64,000 bases of DNA from Platerodrilus igneus. Lineage: Eukaryota > Arthropoda > Insecta > Coleoptera > Lycidae. Below, piece by piece: positions 36,331 to 47,892 of this stretch (positions within the stretch are counted from its first letter, which is position 1; each line of letters opens with the position of its first letter). The notes under the pieces were generated by a model. It made no database searches, was not told the DNA's origin, and saw only the letters and a program-made list of their open reading frames with translations. The stretch is taken from contig JARFIW010001750.1 of the NCBI GenBank assembly GCA_036346225.1, positions 62,001-126,000 of the forward strand. Reading direction: 5' to 3'. The translations under genes were made by a program, and so were the position numbers.

Positions 36331-39300
36331 ATGAAGATACACGTCTAACCAGTTCCAGAATTGAAGACCTAAGGATGCTCAGTATTAAAAAGAAACACTA
36401 TCGAACCAAACAAAAAATGCGAAGAAAATTAAAATTTAACTATTCCCTCCGCTTGTTTGCTAATATAGCTAGGTTGGATACTTTTGCTTGGGTCATTATC
36501 AGCCGGAGGTAACTTTTTATGTTTTCATTTTGAAAATGATTTTTTTCACTAGCTACAGTTATTGGTAAAGTTAACAGAATTTGAGACGAATGAAATACGT
36601 TTGAAAACGCTTCGATTACCTTATTTATTTTATATAATTAAAATGTCAAGGAACGCCATTCCAATTTGCAATATACATCTCGTAATATCGGAAATTTCTA
36701 TTGCAAATTATGCAACCCATTATCGTCTGTCAAATGTGTATGTAATACTTTACAAGGTAACAGATTTTTGAAAAATATTGTTTATTTTTGTGGTTATTTG
36801 GAGTGTTATGACAATTTTGTGCCTTATGGGTATATTTTTATAAACTCTATGGACTAAAGAGTTACTTATTGAACATTTATGATTTATTATTTAACTATTT
36901 TATGTAGGAATTTATATTCATAAAATGATAGTTGTAGAATTTGATTGTGTGCAAAGTAAGAGGGACTTGTGGTAATTTGCACTGCAAAATTTAGCACAAA
37001 TATTTAAAAGTCTTACTATGAGCTCATATTAAAACCAGGGGTACCCTAACATGGATGGTTAAGCCATGTTACCTTAAATTGTTTACTAAAGGATAAAATG
37101 TTATTTCGAAAATACTTTGAAAGAAAAGGTAGTATTTCAAAACGAGGTTGTAAGTAATTTTACTGATGTGTGAAATAATAATTGATATAGATTCTTAGTG
37201 TAGAAGTTTTCTGTTTGAATAAATCGAGGTGAGTTGCCGTAGTCAAATTTCCTTTGGTAGAATAGTAGGGTAGTATTTTTCAGATAGCAGCAGACCAGCC
37301 GTGGTAAACTTCCCTAATGAATTTAGAGTTTTGAGGTATCTGCAGCAAAAAGCTCGATTTGGCTTTAGTAACCAGACTTCAGCGACACAGGTAAATACTG
37401 TAGCATATGAGGGGCTCCAATTAAATCTCAGAGAATTAATGGGCGTCCCAACAATTGGGCTCAAATTAGTTAGCGATAACAGCACAAGAATATAATAAAC
37501 GTCCAGTTTCCTGCTGAACGCCACCGCACTGTGTTTTTCTAATATTCTAATTTTAAGTATGCCACGGCTAACCCAGTTTAATTCACACAGAGTGCACAAC
37601 GTTACGATAATCAAATAATTTACCTCTTCAAATCTTACCTGTTTGGAATGATAAAACAAAGTCAATCAATATTTGTATAATGAAAGGAAATATTATCTAC
37701 ACTTCACAGGTTTGTAATCCCTTAAATAAACCCTTCAATCAAATAATATTATTTGGATCATTTATCTCAAAAATTATATCCCTTTAATTTAATTTAAAGT
37801 TACCAAAAACGACACCTTTTACTGAAAAAATCTAGAACGTCCAAGACCTTTTAATTCTTTCTACGTCAATTTCTACGTATTAAATATTTTTGTTGACTCT
37901 TTACAAATTAGAGAAAAAAATATATTCAGTGTTTAAATATGAAATGATTCCTTATACTAGTTAGCCCTGACCTGTGATTTTCTGATGAGTCTTTTTTCCT
38001 TTGGTCTACTGTTGCGTGTGTTGGATCAGCACCCCTTTATTATCTTTAATCAAAACACAATGCCCTGTTTTGTACTCCTTCGCGTGCTTTGAACCAATAG
38101 TTTTGTTACTCCTTGTCTTCAAAATTCACTTCGTGCTTTACTTGGATTTCTCTATTTAGCTATCCCAATTTAGACACAACTTGTATTTTTGAATACCACC
38201 CTTAGATTTCTCGATACCACTTAGAAGTTCTGAATTGTTAGATTTGTGAATTAGACTTAGATTTCTTAGATTTCTGAATTAGATTTCTTAGAGCCCTACA
38301 TTGTTATTAACATTTACTTTAAATTAATTAACACATTTCTACTCACGTTTTCAGCAAAACGGCAAAAGCTTTTTCATATATCTTCAACGCAATTTGTCAT
38401 TAACTATTATTATACAACACTACTTTTCACAACAACTTAATTTAAAATTTATTTTTTTGATGCGTAAATATTCGAGTAAGAGTGATGCAGATTCGACGTG
38501 CTTCAAATTGAGACTGCCTCTCCTTATCAAATCTGAGCGTTATATAGCTTTTTCTATCTACATTTTTGATTGGTTTGTTCGAACAATCTTACAAAGTGTT
38601 GTAACCAACCATGTTTGTTTTGGACATTCCTAGGAGTTTTCAATCTTTATTTCTGACGAAACTATGCTGTAGTTACGTTATGCCTGTATTCCTATTATTT
38701 TATTATCTTTGACCGCCTGTTTTGTTATTATTATTGTTGGACTTTAATTTAGCTTATGTCTGTTGTTTGTGTAGATAAAGCGTTTTGGAGAATTGAATAA
38801 ATACCTGATGTAATATGAGTGATGTAAATCCACGTGTTCCTGTTTACGTCTTTGAAAGTGCGTCTTTTATCAAAGCGCTTTATTATTCTCTCTTTATCAC
38901 ATGCGTAATTGCATGAAGACTTACTAGGTTTTATCTTATCTCATGTGTATCTATTTTATAAACTTTTCGAACGCTTCTTGAAGTAGTTTAATTGCATGTA
39001 TAATTATTCTTCTGCTAAATATGTGTTCTATTATTGAAAGATATGCTTACTGACGTTGATTAAAGTTAATTACGGTCCATATACAGGGTGTTAAATGTTT
39101 GCTATTTGCATAACATACGAATTATTTATTTTTCATGCTAAATAAATGCAGTTTTCTGATTCCTATTGCTATTTACAGTTACTACGCGATCCTTACGACT
39201 CAATACGCCCCTAAACAACCCCTTGACACAGCATTATTTATAATTAATAAGATGAGATAATAACTTTGATTTTTATGCAAAACCTAAATAATCATTTCAA
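36331..39300. other. No gene recognised; short local repeats near 38.2 kb
   Basis: There is an uninterrupted 140-codon ORF on the minus strand (37,243-37,665) with no recognisable domain and none of the features of a conserved protein. At 38,204-38,296 the motif TTAGATTTCT recurs several times. A CAGGGTGTT at 39,085 resembles a DNA-transposon end, but no partner was found. Confidence 0.55.
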
Positions 39301-39334
39301 ATAGAGCCAGTAATTGAAAGTAGTAAAATATAAA

Positions 39335-39406
39335 GCCTTGGGCAGGACTTGAATCTGTATCTTAGTCTTTCCGGGACTATGCGTTTACCAATTACGCCAC
39401 CGAGAC
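39335..39406 (-). tRNA. tRNA-like core, array unit 1
   Basis: Minus-strand cloverleaf-like sequence with an A box (TGGCGTAATTGG) and a B-box-like GATTCAAGTCC. The anticodon stem TAGTC/GACTA is perfect with loop CCGGAAA. Position 33 is C rather than the universal U, so it is tRNA-derived rather than a working tRNA. Confidence 0.45.
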
Positions 39407-39736
39407 CGATGACTATAATTGGAAAATTTACAAATTTAAATCGTGTACACAATTATACATAAACCTAACTTTCAATTACATTTAGCATTTTTGTCAATTA
39501 TATCTCACATTGTCAAGTTTTTGACTTATGTCAGTTATAGACAGGAAGCAACGCTCAAAACTACGGTTATAAGTCAAGAATTAAATATATAAATATTTTA
39601 GGTAGTTTTTATACAAGCTAAGTTAATAAATACTAACGTATTACAAATAATAGGATGAAATAATAACTTAGACTTTTATACAAAGCCGTAATGATCATTT
39701 CAAATCGAGCTAGTAATTGAAAGAAGGAAAATATAA

Positions 39737-39809
39737 GGTCTTCGACAGGACTTAAACTTGTAGCTTAGTCTTTCCGGGACTATGCGTTTCCCAATTACGC
39801 CACCGCGAC
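39737..39809 (-). tRNA. tRNA-like core, array unit 2
   Basis: It has the same layout as unit 1, with the A box changed to TGGCGTAATTGGG and the B box to AGTTTAAGTCC. These changes would weaken Pol III recognition. The anticodon loop is again CCGGAAA. Confidence 0.4.
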
Positions 39810-40141
39810 CGATGACTATAATTGGAAAATTTAGAAATCTAAATCGTGTACACAACTGTACATAAACCTATAACTTTCAATTACGTTTAACATTTATGTC
39901 AATCATATTTGACAAGGTCAAGTTTTTGACTTATGTCAGTTATAGACAAGAAACAACGCTCAAAATTATGGCTATAAGTCAAGTATTAAATATATAAATA
40001 TTTTAGGTAGCTTTTACACAAGGTAAGTTAATAAATACTAACTTATTACAATTAATAAGATAAAATAATTCCTTAGACTTTTATGCAAAGCCCAAATGAT
40101 CAGTTCAAATCGAGCTAGTAATTGAAAGAAGGAAAATGTAA

Positions 40142-40214
40142 TGTCTTGGACAGGACTTAAACTTGTAACTTGGTCTTTCCGGGACTATGCGTTTACCAAT
40201 TACGCCACAGAGAC
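40142..40214 (-). tRNA. tRNA-like core, array unit 3
   Basis: It has the same layout as the other units. The anticodon stem has a mismatch (TAGTC/GACCA) and the B box reads AGTTTAAGTCC, so it is more decayed than the others. Confidence 0.4.
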
Positions 40215-40704
40215 CGATGACTATAATTGGAAAATTTACAAATCTAAATTGTGTACACAACTATATATAAACCTATAACTTTCAATTACGTTTACCATTT
40301 ATGTCAATTATGTCAGATGGTCAAGTATTTGACTTATGTCAGTTATAGACAGAAAGCAACGCTCAAAATTATGGCTATAAGTCAAGTATTAAATATATAA
40401 ATATTTTACACAAGGTAAGTTGATACATACTAACGTATTACAATTAATTAGATAAAATAATTACTTAGACTTTTATGCAAAGCCCAAATGATCAGTTCAA
40501 ATCGAGCTAGTAATTGAAAGAAGAAAAATATAAGCTCTTGAACAGGAATTGAACCTATATCTTAGTCTTTCCTGTCTATAACTGACGTAAGTCAAAAACT
40601 TGACACTGTCGGATATGATTGACAAAAATGCTAAACGTTATTGAAAGTAAGGTTTATGTATAGTTGTGTCCCGATTTAGATTTGTAAATTAATTATAGTC
40701 ATCG

Positions 40705-40777
40705 GTCTCGGTGGCGTAATTGGTAAACGCATAGGCCCGTAAAGACTAAGATACAGGTTCGAGTCCTGTCCAAGACC
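40705..40777 (+). tRNA. tRNA-like core of the inverted unit (best preserved promoter boxes)
   Basis: A 73-nt cloverleaf can be drawn. It has a 7-bp acceptor stem with one mismatch, a GCGT/ACGC D stem, a TAGGC/GACTA anticodon stem with one mismatch, a 4-nt variable region and a perfect ACAGG/CCTGT T stem. The A box is TGGCGTAATTGG and the B box GGTTCGAGTCC is a perfect match to consensus. The loop is CCGTAAA, which gives a nominal GUA anticodon but lacks U33. No CCA or clear T-run terminator follows at once. This is most likely a SINE head or tRNA pseudogene. Confidence 0.5.
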
Positions 40778-40910
40778 TTATATTTCCCATCTTTCAATTA
40801 CTAGCTCGATTTGAAATGATCATTTAGGCTTTGCATAAAAATCTAAGTTAATATTTTATCTTATTAATTGTAATACGTTAGTATTTATCAACTTACCTTG
40901 TGTAAAAAAC

Positions 40911-42399
40911 TTCCTAAAATATTTTCATTACGAAGTGCAAACGAATAGAACTTCTTCCTAGCGTAACATAAATTGAAAATAGTGGTTTAGTTACGGCCAA
41001 CGTGTATATAAACATTCATATTTTAGGATCGTGCTTAAATTTGAGTGTAAGTGTGAATTGTTAGTCATCATTAAGTAATGCACTAGAACGTTACATTATC
41101 ATCGCATCGTATAAATTCTCGAAGCAAACATGTGAAATTTATCGTAGATATCTCATGTGGGGTTTGGGAATTTCAACGTTTTATGTAAGATTAAACACCT
41201 GCTTCAGTGTTTAACATACATAACATTAACCCTCGAACTGCCATAGTTTTATATGTCGTCAACAATTTACGACCGATTTTGGATATAAAGTTAAAGCTAT
41301 AAATTGCTTTTTGATTCTTGGAAAATAATATGCTTTTTAGGTTATGGGGAAAAACTGGGGAACGCGTTACGTAAACGATATATGACAAAATCTATTATTC
41401 TGCATAAAAGAAAGTGCATTTTATACAGTTTTATTGATTACTATCACAACTTAAACAAGTGAGTAAAGAGTTTACTAATAACAAACGTAGGGGTCGGAGG
41501 CGGCGCTAGAGTTCTTAACATTCGTATCCAAATTTAAATCAAACGTCCCTCTTTCTACTCTTCGCCTCAAAACTATGACTCATCACATAATTTTGTAATT
41601 TCATCATATAATATAGTAAAAACCGCCAAAGAAGACTTCTTCCTCATCATTTGCATTTGTATGACTTAAGTATAAAATTCTAAGTCAATGCATCATCTAG
41701 TTCATAAAGACTAAATCAATATCCCGATTTGGTAATTTTCCTTAAGTTTCGCTCATCTAAAAAATGGTAATGACGCAGGGTTGCCAAAATATTTTATTTT
41801 CACACTGGTAGTTGCTTTAATCATTTGTAAATCGACGGTCTATGTTTTATGAGTTCACTGAATTCAATTAAAACAAAACGTATTTTTAAAAATTGAGTTA
41901 CACCTATTCATCTGAATAGAGAAACGCTACAAGTGCAATATAAACTGTTACCTGCTGCCGCAACTGAAATGTTTCGCAAAGCTAAAAGTTTTAACAACTG
42001 TGCTGTTGCAAAACCAAGCTATTGCTTTGTTGATATAATAAAATGACACCTTCGCCAAATGCATTAATTTTTGTTAATGCTTTTAAAACTTTACAGAGTA
42101 TATTTCATTTACGAAAAGCTAAGATTGGTATCCTATTTTAAAAGGAAGCGTACGATATAGGTTGCATAGCATAGGTAAGGTTATGTTGTGTTTGTTTTTA
42201 GTAAGCATCGATTGAAATTAATGTTCGGTAACCTAGAAAAGAATTTAGAGCTGCGTCAAACCGACCTTAAGTAAGGTCGAAAACAAAATGATGATGAACC
42301 TAGAATTAAACTCATAACTGGAATAATTCCTAAAGATTTAGTTACAAATTGCTTGCAAAAAGAATAAAATTACATCAATTAAAATGAGAAAGAATTCGC
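40911..42399. other. No gene recognised
   Basis: AT-rich. The ORF at 41,191-41,388 (minus) has no recognisable domain. A short palindrome, GACCTTAAGTAAGGTC, lies near 42,262. Confidence 0.6.
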
Positions 42400-43012
42400 G
42401 CCAAATATTTTTAAAAAATAGACTTGTGCATTTCCGTCACTTCGGACAGTTGCGTCGGCGCGGCGATTGCGCAGACGTGGAGTGAGGAAGAAAGTGGCGG
42501 TTTCCGACACGACAGGGATTATCCAACGAGATGTCAAACAGTGCGGTTTATCTGTGTCGTCCCTTTTGTCTTTTCTTTTTTAGAATGTAGGTTTCCTTCT
42601 TACTTTTGCCCTTATCGTGCCCTACCTTATTCCTATCGTACCGCTACAAACAAAAAGAGGGAAGACAAAACAAATCTGGTTTCAACGAGGGCGAAGCCCA
42701 ACCCACGCCCAACCAACGCCGAGATCCACGAAGAAGAGCATGGCTCCAGTCGCATGAATAACCGCAAAGTCGTGAAGAGCTTCACATTTTAGGTGAATAC
42801 ATTTTATCTTTTTCCTTAAGGCGTCTCTGGTATCACAATAAATATTTTTTGTATGTGATACAATTTGAGACGCAATAATGACGTAATCCCTTGTTGTGCA
42901 ATATTATGTACGTGTTTATTATGTTGCCAATTGTCGTAGTGGCTTTTACCAATTACGCCGGGACTTTAATGGTTATACCTTAGACTATAACAGTCGCGCA
43001 TGCATTGTAACA
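42400..43012 (+). repeat. LTR-like unit, copy 3
   Basis: It shares with the other copies the GACTTGTNCATTTC.GTCA..TCGGACAGTTGCGT region, the ACACGACAGG and ACGAGATGTCAAAC blocks, the T-rich stretch and the splice-donor-like site. It ends with TGTAACA at 43,006-43,012, matching the complete copy at 51.3 kb. The 5' end is eroded, and a clear TGTTACA start is not seen. A 122-codon ORF across it (42,424-42,792) is probably chance reading of the LTR. Confidence 0.7.
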
Positions 43013-43049
43013 CAACTTGTATTACTCGTATAACGTTGTCGACCGCTAC

Positions 43050-43960
43050 CTTTCCATTTTTATACTCCTTATTTATAATAGCATCTGTGCGGCTGCCAAA
43101 CGTCTCCGGTATTCTGATTTAGTAATTCTTTCCATATTTTCACAACTTTGTCATCACCATAACCATCACGACCAATATATGTGTTGTAATATTTTGCAGC
43201 ATTTGCCCAATTGCATTAAATTCACAACGATAAGGTGGCAATCACAAGGTGGCATACCCACCGATTTGTAGCAAGTCATGTGTCTGATACTAACCGTTTT
43301 TGTGATGCGATTTAACCAGTATCAACAGTCCAAATTTGAACATACACTCCTCGCACTGCATGTTATTATCTATTAAGCACTGTTTAACTGTATCTTTATT
43401 ACATGATGATGATGGCATCCTTTCAACTAAGGTTGAATGATAAGACGCATTATCCATGATAATGAAGATTGTTTTTCGAAGTTGTTTATCAGTTGCTTTA
43501 TCCGCTCATTTCAAAAACGTTGCATTATTAGTCTCGACATGATAATTCTTTTTCTGTGATTTTGACGCAAATATTAATCCCATTTTTCATAAAGACTGCG
43601 TATGCTATCATAGTCTCCTGGTTTACGAACACTTTTATATTACCAGATTGCCATACGCGACCTGGATCTCCTAAAAGATAACCTTGTCTTGTCTATAAAG
43701 ACAACATCTCGTAAAACATGCAATTTCAGATTATGTTTCTATGCTTTCAGAAATTTCAGCATTACGTCAGCGATGGATGGTTTTGCGATTAAAGCAACAC
43801 AGTTGTCTTCTTTCTTAAACTTAAATCCAATATTATGAAGAGTGCGATTGAAGCTAGTATTGCTTAAACAAATTTGATTTTTTCGAAGTGCAGCATTTAG
43901 GATTTCGAGTATGACATATTTTCTTATTATAAAGAAAAATTTGTTTTTAAGTAATTGCAC
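43050..43960 (-). pseudogene. IS630/Tc1-like transposase relic
   Basis: On the minus strand, 43,960-43,739 reads an HTH-type region with SNTSFNRTLHNIGFKFKKED, the lead-in common to insect DDE_3 transposases. Then come VVFIDKTRLSF (expected FIDET, first Asp kept) and IMDNASYHSTLVERMPS near 43,450 (second Asp). Farther on, a tail-like segment holds WKELLNQNTG. Several frameshifts and stops lie between. No inverted ends were found. It lies directly after LTR-like copy 3. Confidence 0.68.
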
Positions 43961-44009
43961 AAAACGTTATCACTTACTTTGGGCACACATATTATATATG
44001 GTATTCCCG

Positions 44010-44620
44010 ATGGTCGTTAGTGAAGAAGCAGACTAAGACATCTCCCCAAAAGACGGCAGCGGTTCTTTTGGTATTTAGATTGGCAGAGACTATAGGCGTC
44101 GGTATTGCAGTCTAAGACACACTACCGCGATGTGGAAGGCAACGGGAAACCACCACATTACCTCCCAAGTACACAGCGTACTTAAATTATAATAAACATG
44201 ATGGCATTCTCTGGGGTAAAAGATTCCGGAGTTAAAAAGTCCCCAATTCGGATCTCCAGGAGGGGACTACTTCGGAGGATGCGATCGGAAGGTTCAGAAC
44301 AAGAGTTGAGAACATTTTGCGAGTCGGAGCGTGGAATGTTAGAAGTATGAAGAAAGTAGGTAAGCTAGAAAACCTGAAAATTGAAATGAATAGGTTGGTA
44401 CTAGACACAGTAGGGATCAGCGAAATTCGGTGATCAGAGGCCGGGGATTTTTGGAGTGAAGACTTCAGGGTAATTCATACAGGAACAGAGAAAGGAAGTT
44501 CGGGTGTGGGGATAGTTATGCGAAAATGGATACGATATTGTGTAGAAAATTACTTACAAAAGAACAAATGAGTACTCATGGTTAGATTAGAATCTAAACC
44601 GGTAAACACAGTAATAATAT
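44010..44620 (+). pseudogene. RTE/BovB-like LINE, 5' part only
   Basis: This is the second copy of the LINE seen at 34.2 kb. The shared 5' region (44,085-44,290) matches 34,312-34,505 closely (AATTCGGATCTCC, GGACTACTT.GGAGGATG). The endonuclease start is better kept here: ENILRVGAWNVRSMKKVGKL, VGISEIR then a stop, and SSGVGIVMRK. It breaks off at about 44,620, where the BEL/Pao LTR begins, so the BEL element may have inserted here and the 3' part was later lost. Confidence 0.78.
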
Positions 44621-44624
44621 AAGT

Positions 44625-45038
44625 TGTTGAGTACATAAAAAGATACTCAGAAGAAAAAGTGGATGTATTACCAAACAGATATTAAACAAATGCGTCTTTA
44701 GATATTCTTACCTGATGTCCAGTTAGAGCGGTGAAGATTCTTATATCCAGAACGCTTATTACTGCACTCGTAAAATAATATAAAGCGGTGAGGTAGTCTT
44801 ATGCGGGTTCTGACCTCCGAAACAGAAACTGATTGTTCAAGCGGTGACAATGGACTGTGCTAGACCTCGCAGTCACCCAACATAATAGCAAACAAAATAG
44901 AACATTAAAGGTGTAACGCGACCGGGTTTATCAAATTAATTTAAATAAGAGAGCAAATATTACCATTAACAAAATAAACTTAAATTTTATAATAACATAT
45001 AAGAAACTAAATGAATATATACAGGGTTGGACGGAACA
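44625..45038 (-). repeat. BEL/Pao 3' LTR
   Basis: In element orientation it starts TGTTCCGTCCAACCCTG. It matches the partner LTR at about 88-90% by eye, with small indels, so the insertion is old. Confidence 0.9.
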
Positions 45039-45835
45039 TACCGCCCACCAAAATGGAAACATTTTAACTTTCATCTAGAGGTAGGGGGGCAGAGTTTAAC
45101 CACAGGACGCCTAAACTCACCACGCGCTGTTCTAACGGAGGCAACGCGGACAATCCCGCTGGCGCCAGGATGCATGGAGATAATACGCCCAAGTGACCAC
45201 TGAAGAGGAGGAAGAGAATTGGCTTTAATTAGAACTAAGTCCCCGGGTTGAATATTATTTTTGACTACATGCCATTGATTTTACTTGAATGGTAGGCAAG
45301 TATTTTCGGGACCAGCGCGCCCAGAAGTGGTAGATACGCTGCAATAATTGCCATCGAAACAAACGATTTAAAGATTGTGCCATCAATGCAGGACTAGGAG
45401 GAGCGAAAAGAGCGGCAAGGGTAAAAAAATAACTCGGAGTTAAAATACTAACTGGGGGCAGAGAGCGCGAATTGAGAACAGCTTCAATTTGGAGAAAACC
45501 ATTAACAACTCTTCAAAGGTTAGAACTTGCTCTCCTATAACAGGAAGTAGCAGGTTCTTGACTGATTTGATGCCAGCTTCACAAACACCTCAAAAATTGG
45601 GCGCGGAAGATGGGTTAAAATGCCAAAGCAATTAGTTCTTGGGAAGCTGCGGCTTTAGCAAAGGAAACCAGTTGGCGATGGGCACTGACAAAGTTTGTAC
45701 CACAGTCGCTGTACAAATGTTCACACCGACCACGACAAGCAAAGAACCTACAAAACGCGGCCAAAAAGGCGTCCGCGGTTAAATCGGAAACTAGCTCCAA
45801 GTGAAGAGCCTTGATACACATACAAATAAAAATGT
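45039..45835 (-). pseudogene. BEL/Pao integrase and C-terminal (DUF5641-like) region, broken
   Basis: The integrase core starts in 45,835-45,615 with KALHLELVSDLTADAFLAAF and LYSDCGTNF. The usual reading is YSDNGTNF, so the Asp is kept and the Asn is replaced by Cys. The third block, in another frame at about 45,630-45,500, has WHFNPSSAP and VKNLLLPVIGEQVLTFEEL. The C-terminal domain (45,300-45,060) keeps pieces such as SLGRIISVHPGA and RRPVVKLCPL, spread over frames. It ends just before the polypurine tract. Confidence 0.85.
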
Positions 45836-46760
45836 AGGGCTTTTAATGTTTTGGCGCCTCGGATTCAGCGCATAGTTATTGTAAACGGTCCGCAAAAGTC
45901 CACGTGAGTATGCAAGAATTGTTTAACTTGAGTTATTCTAACGGATGGAAGATTGCCCACGAGGGCTGAAAAGACTTGGCATGTGTTTTCTAACAAGGAA
46001 TACAAAAGCGAAGTTGGGTATGTTTAACAAGGCATTTCAAAGCGAGCTCGAACTTATGAGCGGATATAGATCCAGTATGCTTTGTTAAAGGATGCCTGAC
46101 ATTATTAATAAAGCGGAAGATATAAGCGGTTATACGAGCGACAGAAAGAAAAGAAGACCGATTTTAAGTAGGGCATCCAATAGTAGTGAGGTTTTTTTGC
46201 AGTTTGAGACCAAATAATAAATGATCAGTCAGTGAACCTTCAAAAATACATTGAGCGGAGGCATTAAAAACCACGCGAAGCTTAGTACTAACACTGTTAG
46301 GTTTCATAACACAATGATGAGGTATATAATAAGAATGATCAAAGTGACCCTTATTAGGGATATAGGCTGCATGTGTTGAAGATCGATGTATTCTTGAAGA
46401 AAATTTTTATATTGTTGATATACAAGGGGCTGTTTGAGAAGGCTTCGTTCTAAGGAAAGTAATCTTTGTGTTGCTAAATCGCTGCTTCCAGTAAACGTGG
46501 GAGCAGCATCCTTAAAGGGCAAAAAACTATATAACGGCTTTGATCTCTCCGTGTATGAGTTTCTTTGAAAATAATTTCAGCATCCTTTTCCGCCACTGAA
46601 AGGATTTCGGCGTCGGGAAGTGATTTGACCTCCCAAAATTTGGAAACAATTTTTTCCAGGGAGGGTACTTGGTCCGAAGAGCAAAGTAAAGCGGTAGCCT
46701 GCGGGGTGCTTGTCGCGGAAATTGATCCCATTAAGATATATCCGAAAACAGTATTCATGC
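45836..46760 (-). pseudogene. BEL/Pao RT N-terminus fused to integrase N-terminus by deletion
   Basis: 46,758-46,474 and 46,522-46,304 hold the region before RT: FWEVKSLPDAEILSVAEKDAE and LATQRLLSLERSLLKQP. RT proper begins PHHCVMKPNS, KLRVVFNASAQ and GLKLQKNL, near 46,310-46,190. The expected YxDD palm and RNase H do not follow. The sequence passes within about 40 codons to the pre-integrase region (FRFINNVRHP). A deletion of some 1.5 kb is inferred, which would abolish reverse transcription. Confidence 0.82.
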
Positions 46761-47076
46761 CTATGGGAGTATGGTGTTCAATAGGAGCACGATCATTTAT
46801 TAGAATTTATAGAAATACAGCGGCCCCGAGTAATAAATCTATAGGACCGGGTTTTGAGAACTGTGGTTTAGCTAACTGAATGTTATGTAATGGCTGTAAC
46901 TGGTTGACGTTGACACAAGTAGTAGGCAGGTTTTCGCAAATCTTAGGTAGGACTATTGCGTCAATGTTAAAAAAGGATTCATTTTGTTCACTGGTTAAAT
47001 AAAAGCATAAACAGTGCCGTGAGTAGCCACTGTCTACATAGAGCCAAGCCCGTTAAGAGTAAAAGGTAGCGGTAGG

Positions 47077-47304
47077 TTATAAACCAAAGCGCTTAACACA
47101 TTGTTGAGTAATAAATGATGACATACTACCGGTATCTAACAAGCAGCGAAACTTTTGAAAATTACCGAAGCGATCACGAACTTCAATTTGCGCAATAGAC
47201 AATACAACTACCCTTTTTTGAGAATTCGTGTTATATAATACAACATTGGAATTATTGAAAGCAGTGAAAAAACGACTTACTTGCGGGAAATCACAGGTAC
47301 TCAA
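47077..47304 (-). pseudogene. BEL/Pao aspartic protease fragment
   Basis: CLLDTGSMSSFI is the retroviral-type aspartic protease active site (LLDTGS) in the setting usual for BEL (DUF1758). It is preceded by VVVLSIAQIEVRDRFGNF. It directly follows the zinc-knuckle ORF, separated by a frame break at 47,301-47,304. Confidence 0.85.
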
Positions 47305-47890
47305 AGCGGGGAAGAAGATGGCTTGTAAATATTTTGTTCGGCGTTATCAGACGAGGCGGTATAAACTCTAGTAGAAACACTACCTTTTGAAAGCGATTCT
47401 AACGGGGGTTTCAAGTGTAACGAGGTATGATGCCGCTGGCGACAAGTATGACAAGTCATAATCGATTTACACTTGGAAAAAGTATGCGAACTGCTTAGAC
47501 AGTTATTGCAAAGTTTGCGTTCTTTTACAAAATTATTGCGGTCGCTTGGGATTAATTCTAAAAAGGCGGGACATTTATACAGCGGATGGTCAACTTTGCA
47601 ATGCGGGCACCTAGCAACACGATTGGTAGTGCGGATTAACATTAAAACAGTGGAACGTGAACATGATCGGCTCTGTGCGTGAACAATTTTGTTAATGTCT
47701 GATTTGTGATTTAAAGATAAGTGGCTCGGGGATTTACATGTTTTGTCTAAAAATGTAATAATTTCAGTATAAGTAGGAATGGTGGTGGGATTGTGCTGCA
47801 ACTCAAAACTTCGAGCTTTGTGTACTTCCAGTCGATTTAAGAGCATCTGAGCTAAAATACAGCTTCACTCTTCAACCGGAAGATCAAACT
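47301..47890 (-). pseudogene. BEL/Pao gag C-terminus with zinc knuckles
   Basis: Three Cys/His clusters are visible: CPHCKVDHPLYKC, CNNCLSSSHTFSKC and CHTCRQRHHTSLH, the nucleic-acid-binding knuckles of BEL gag. The upstream part has LLNRLEVHKARSFELQ. A frameshift and a stop near 47,850-47,895 separate it from the N-terminal gag. Confidence 0.88.
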
Positions 47891-47892
47891 TA

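Larger units (their letters stand above)
39309..40910. repeat. Tandem array of ~400-bp units with tRNA-like cores, ending in an inverted copy
   Basis: Units start at AGTAATTGAAAG at 39,309, 39,712, 40,117 and 40,509, giving spacings of 403, 405 and 392 bp. Each holds a tRNA-like sequence on the minus strand, then a tail with GTGTACACAA, TTGACTTATGTCAG and TTAAATATATAAATATTTTA. The fourth unit breaks off inside its tRNA-like core (about 40,572). It is joined to an inverted unit running to about 40,910, whose tRNA-like core is on the plus strand. Units are about 90% alike by eye. The layout fits a tRNA-derived SINE that became tandem, or a satellite born from one. Confidence 0.88.

Noticed and set aside
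37243..37665. 140-codon uninterrupted minus-strand ORF
   Set aside because: No domain, no homologous copy in the window and no sign of selection; it could be chance in this composition.
37975..38030. CTGATGAGTC resembling a hammerhead box
   Set aside because: No stem II partner and no GAAA follows at the required distance.
42424..42792. 122-codon plus-strand ORF rich in charged residues
   Set aside because: It lies wholly in LTR-like copy 3. The other copies do not keep the frame.
43017..43271. 84-codon plus-strand ORF
   Set aside because: It is opposite the Tc1-like transposase relic, which explains the stretch better.
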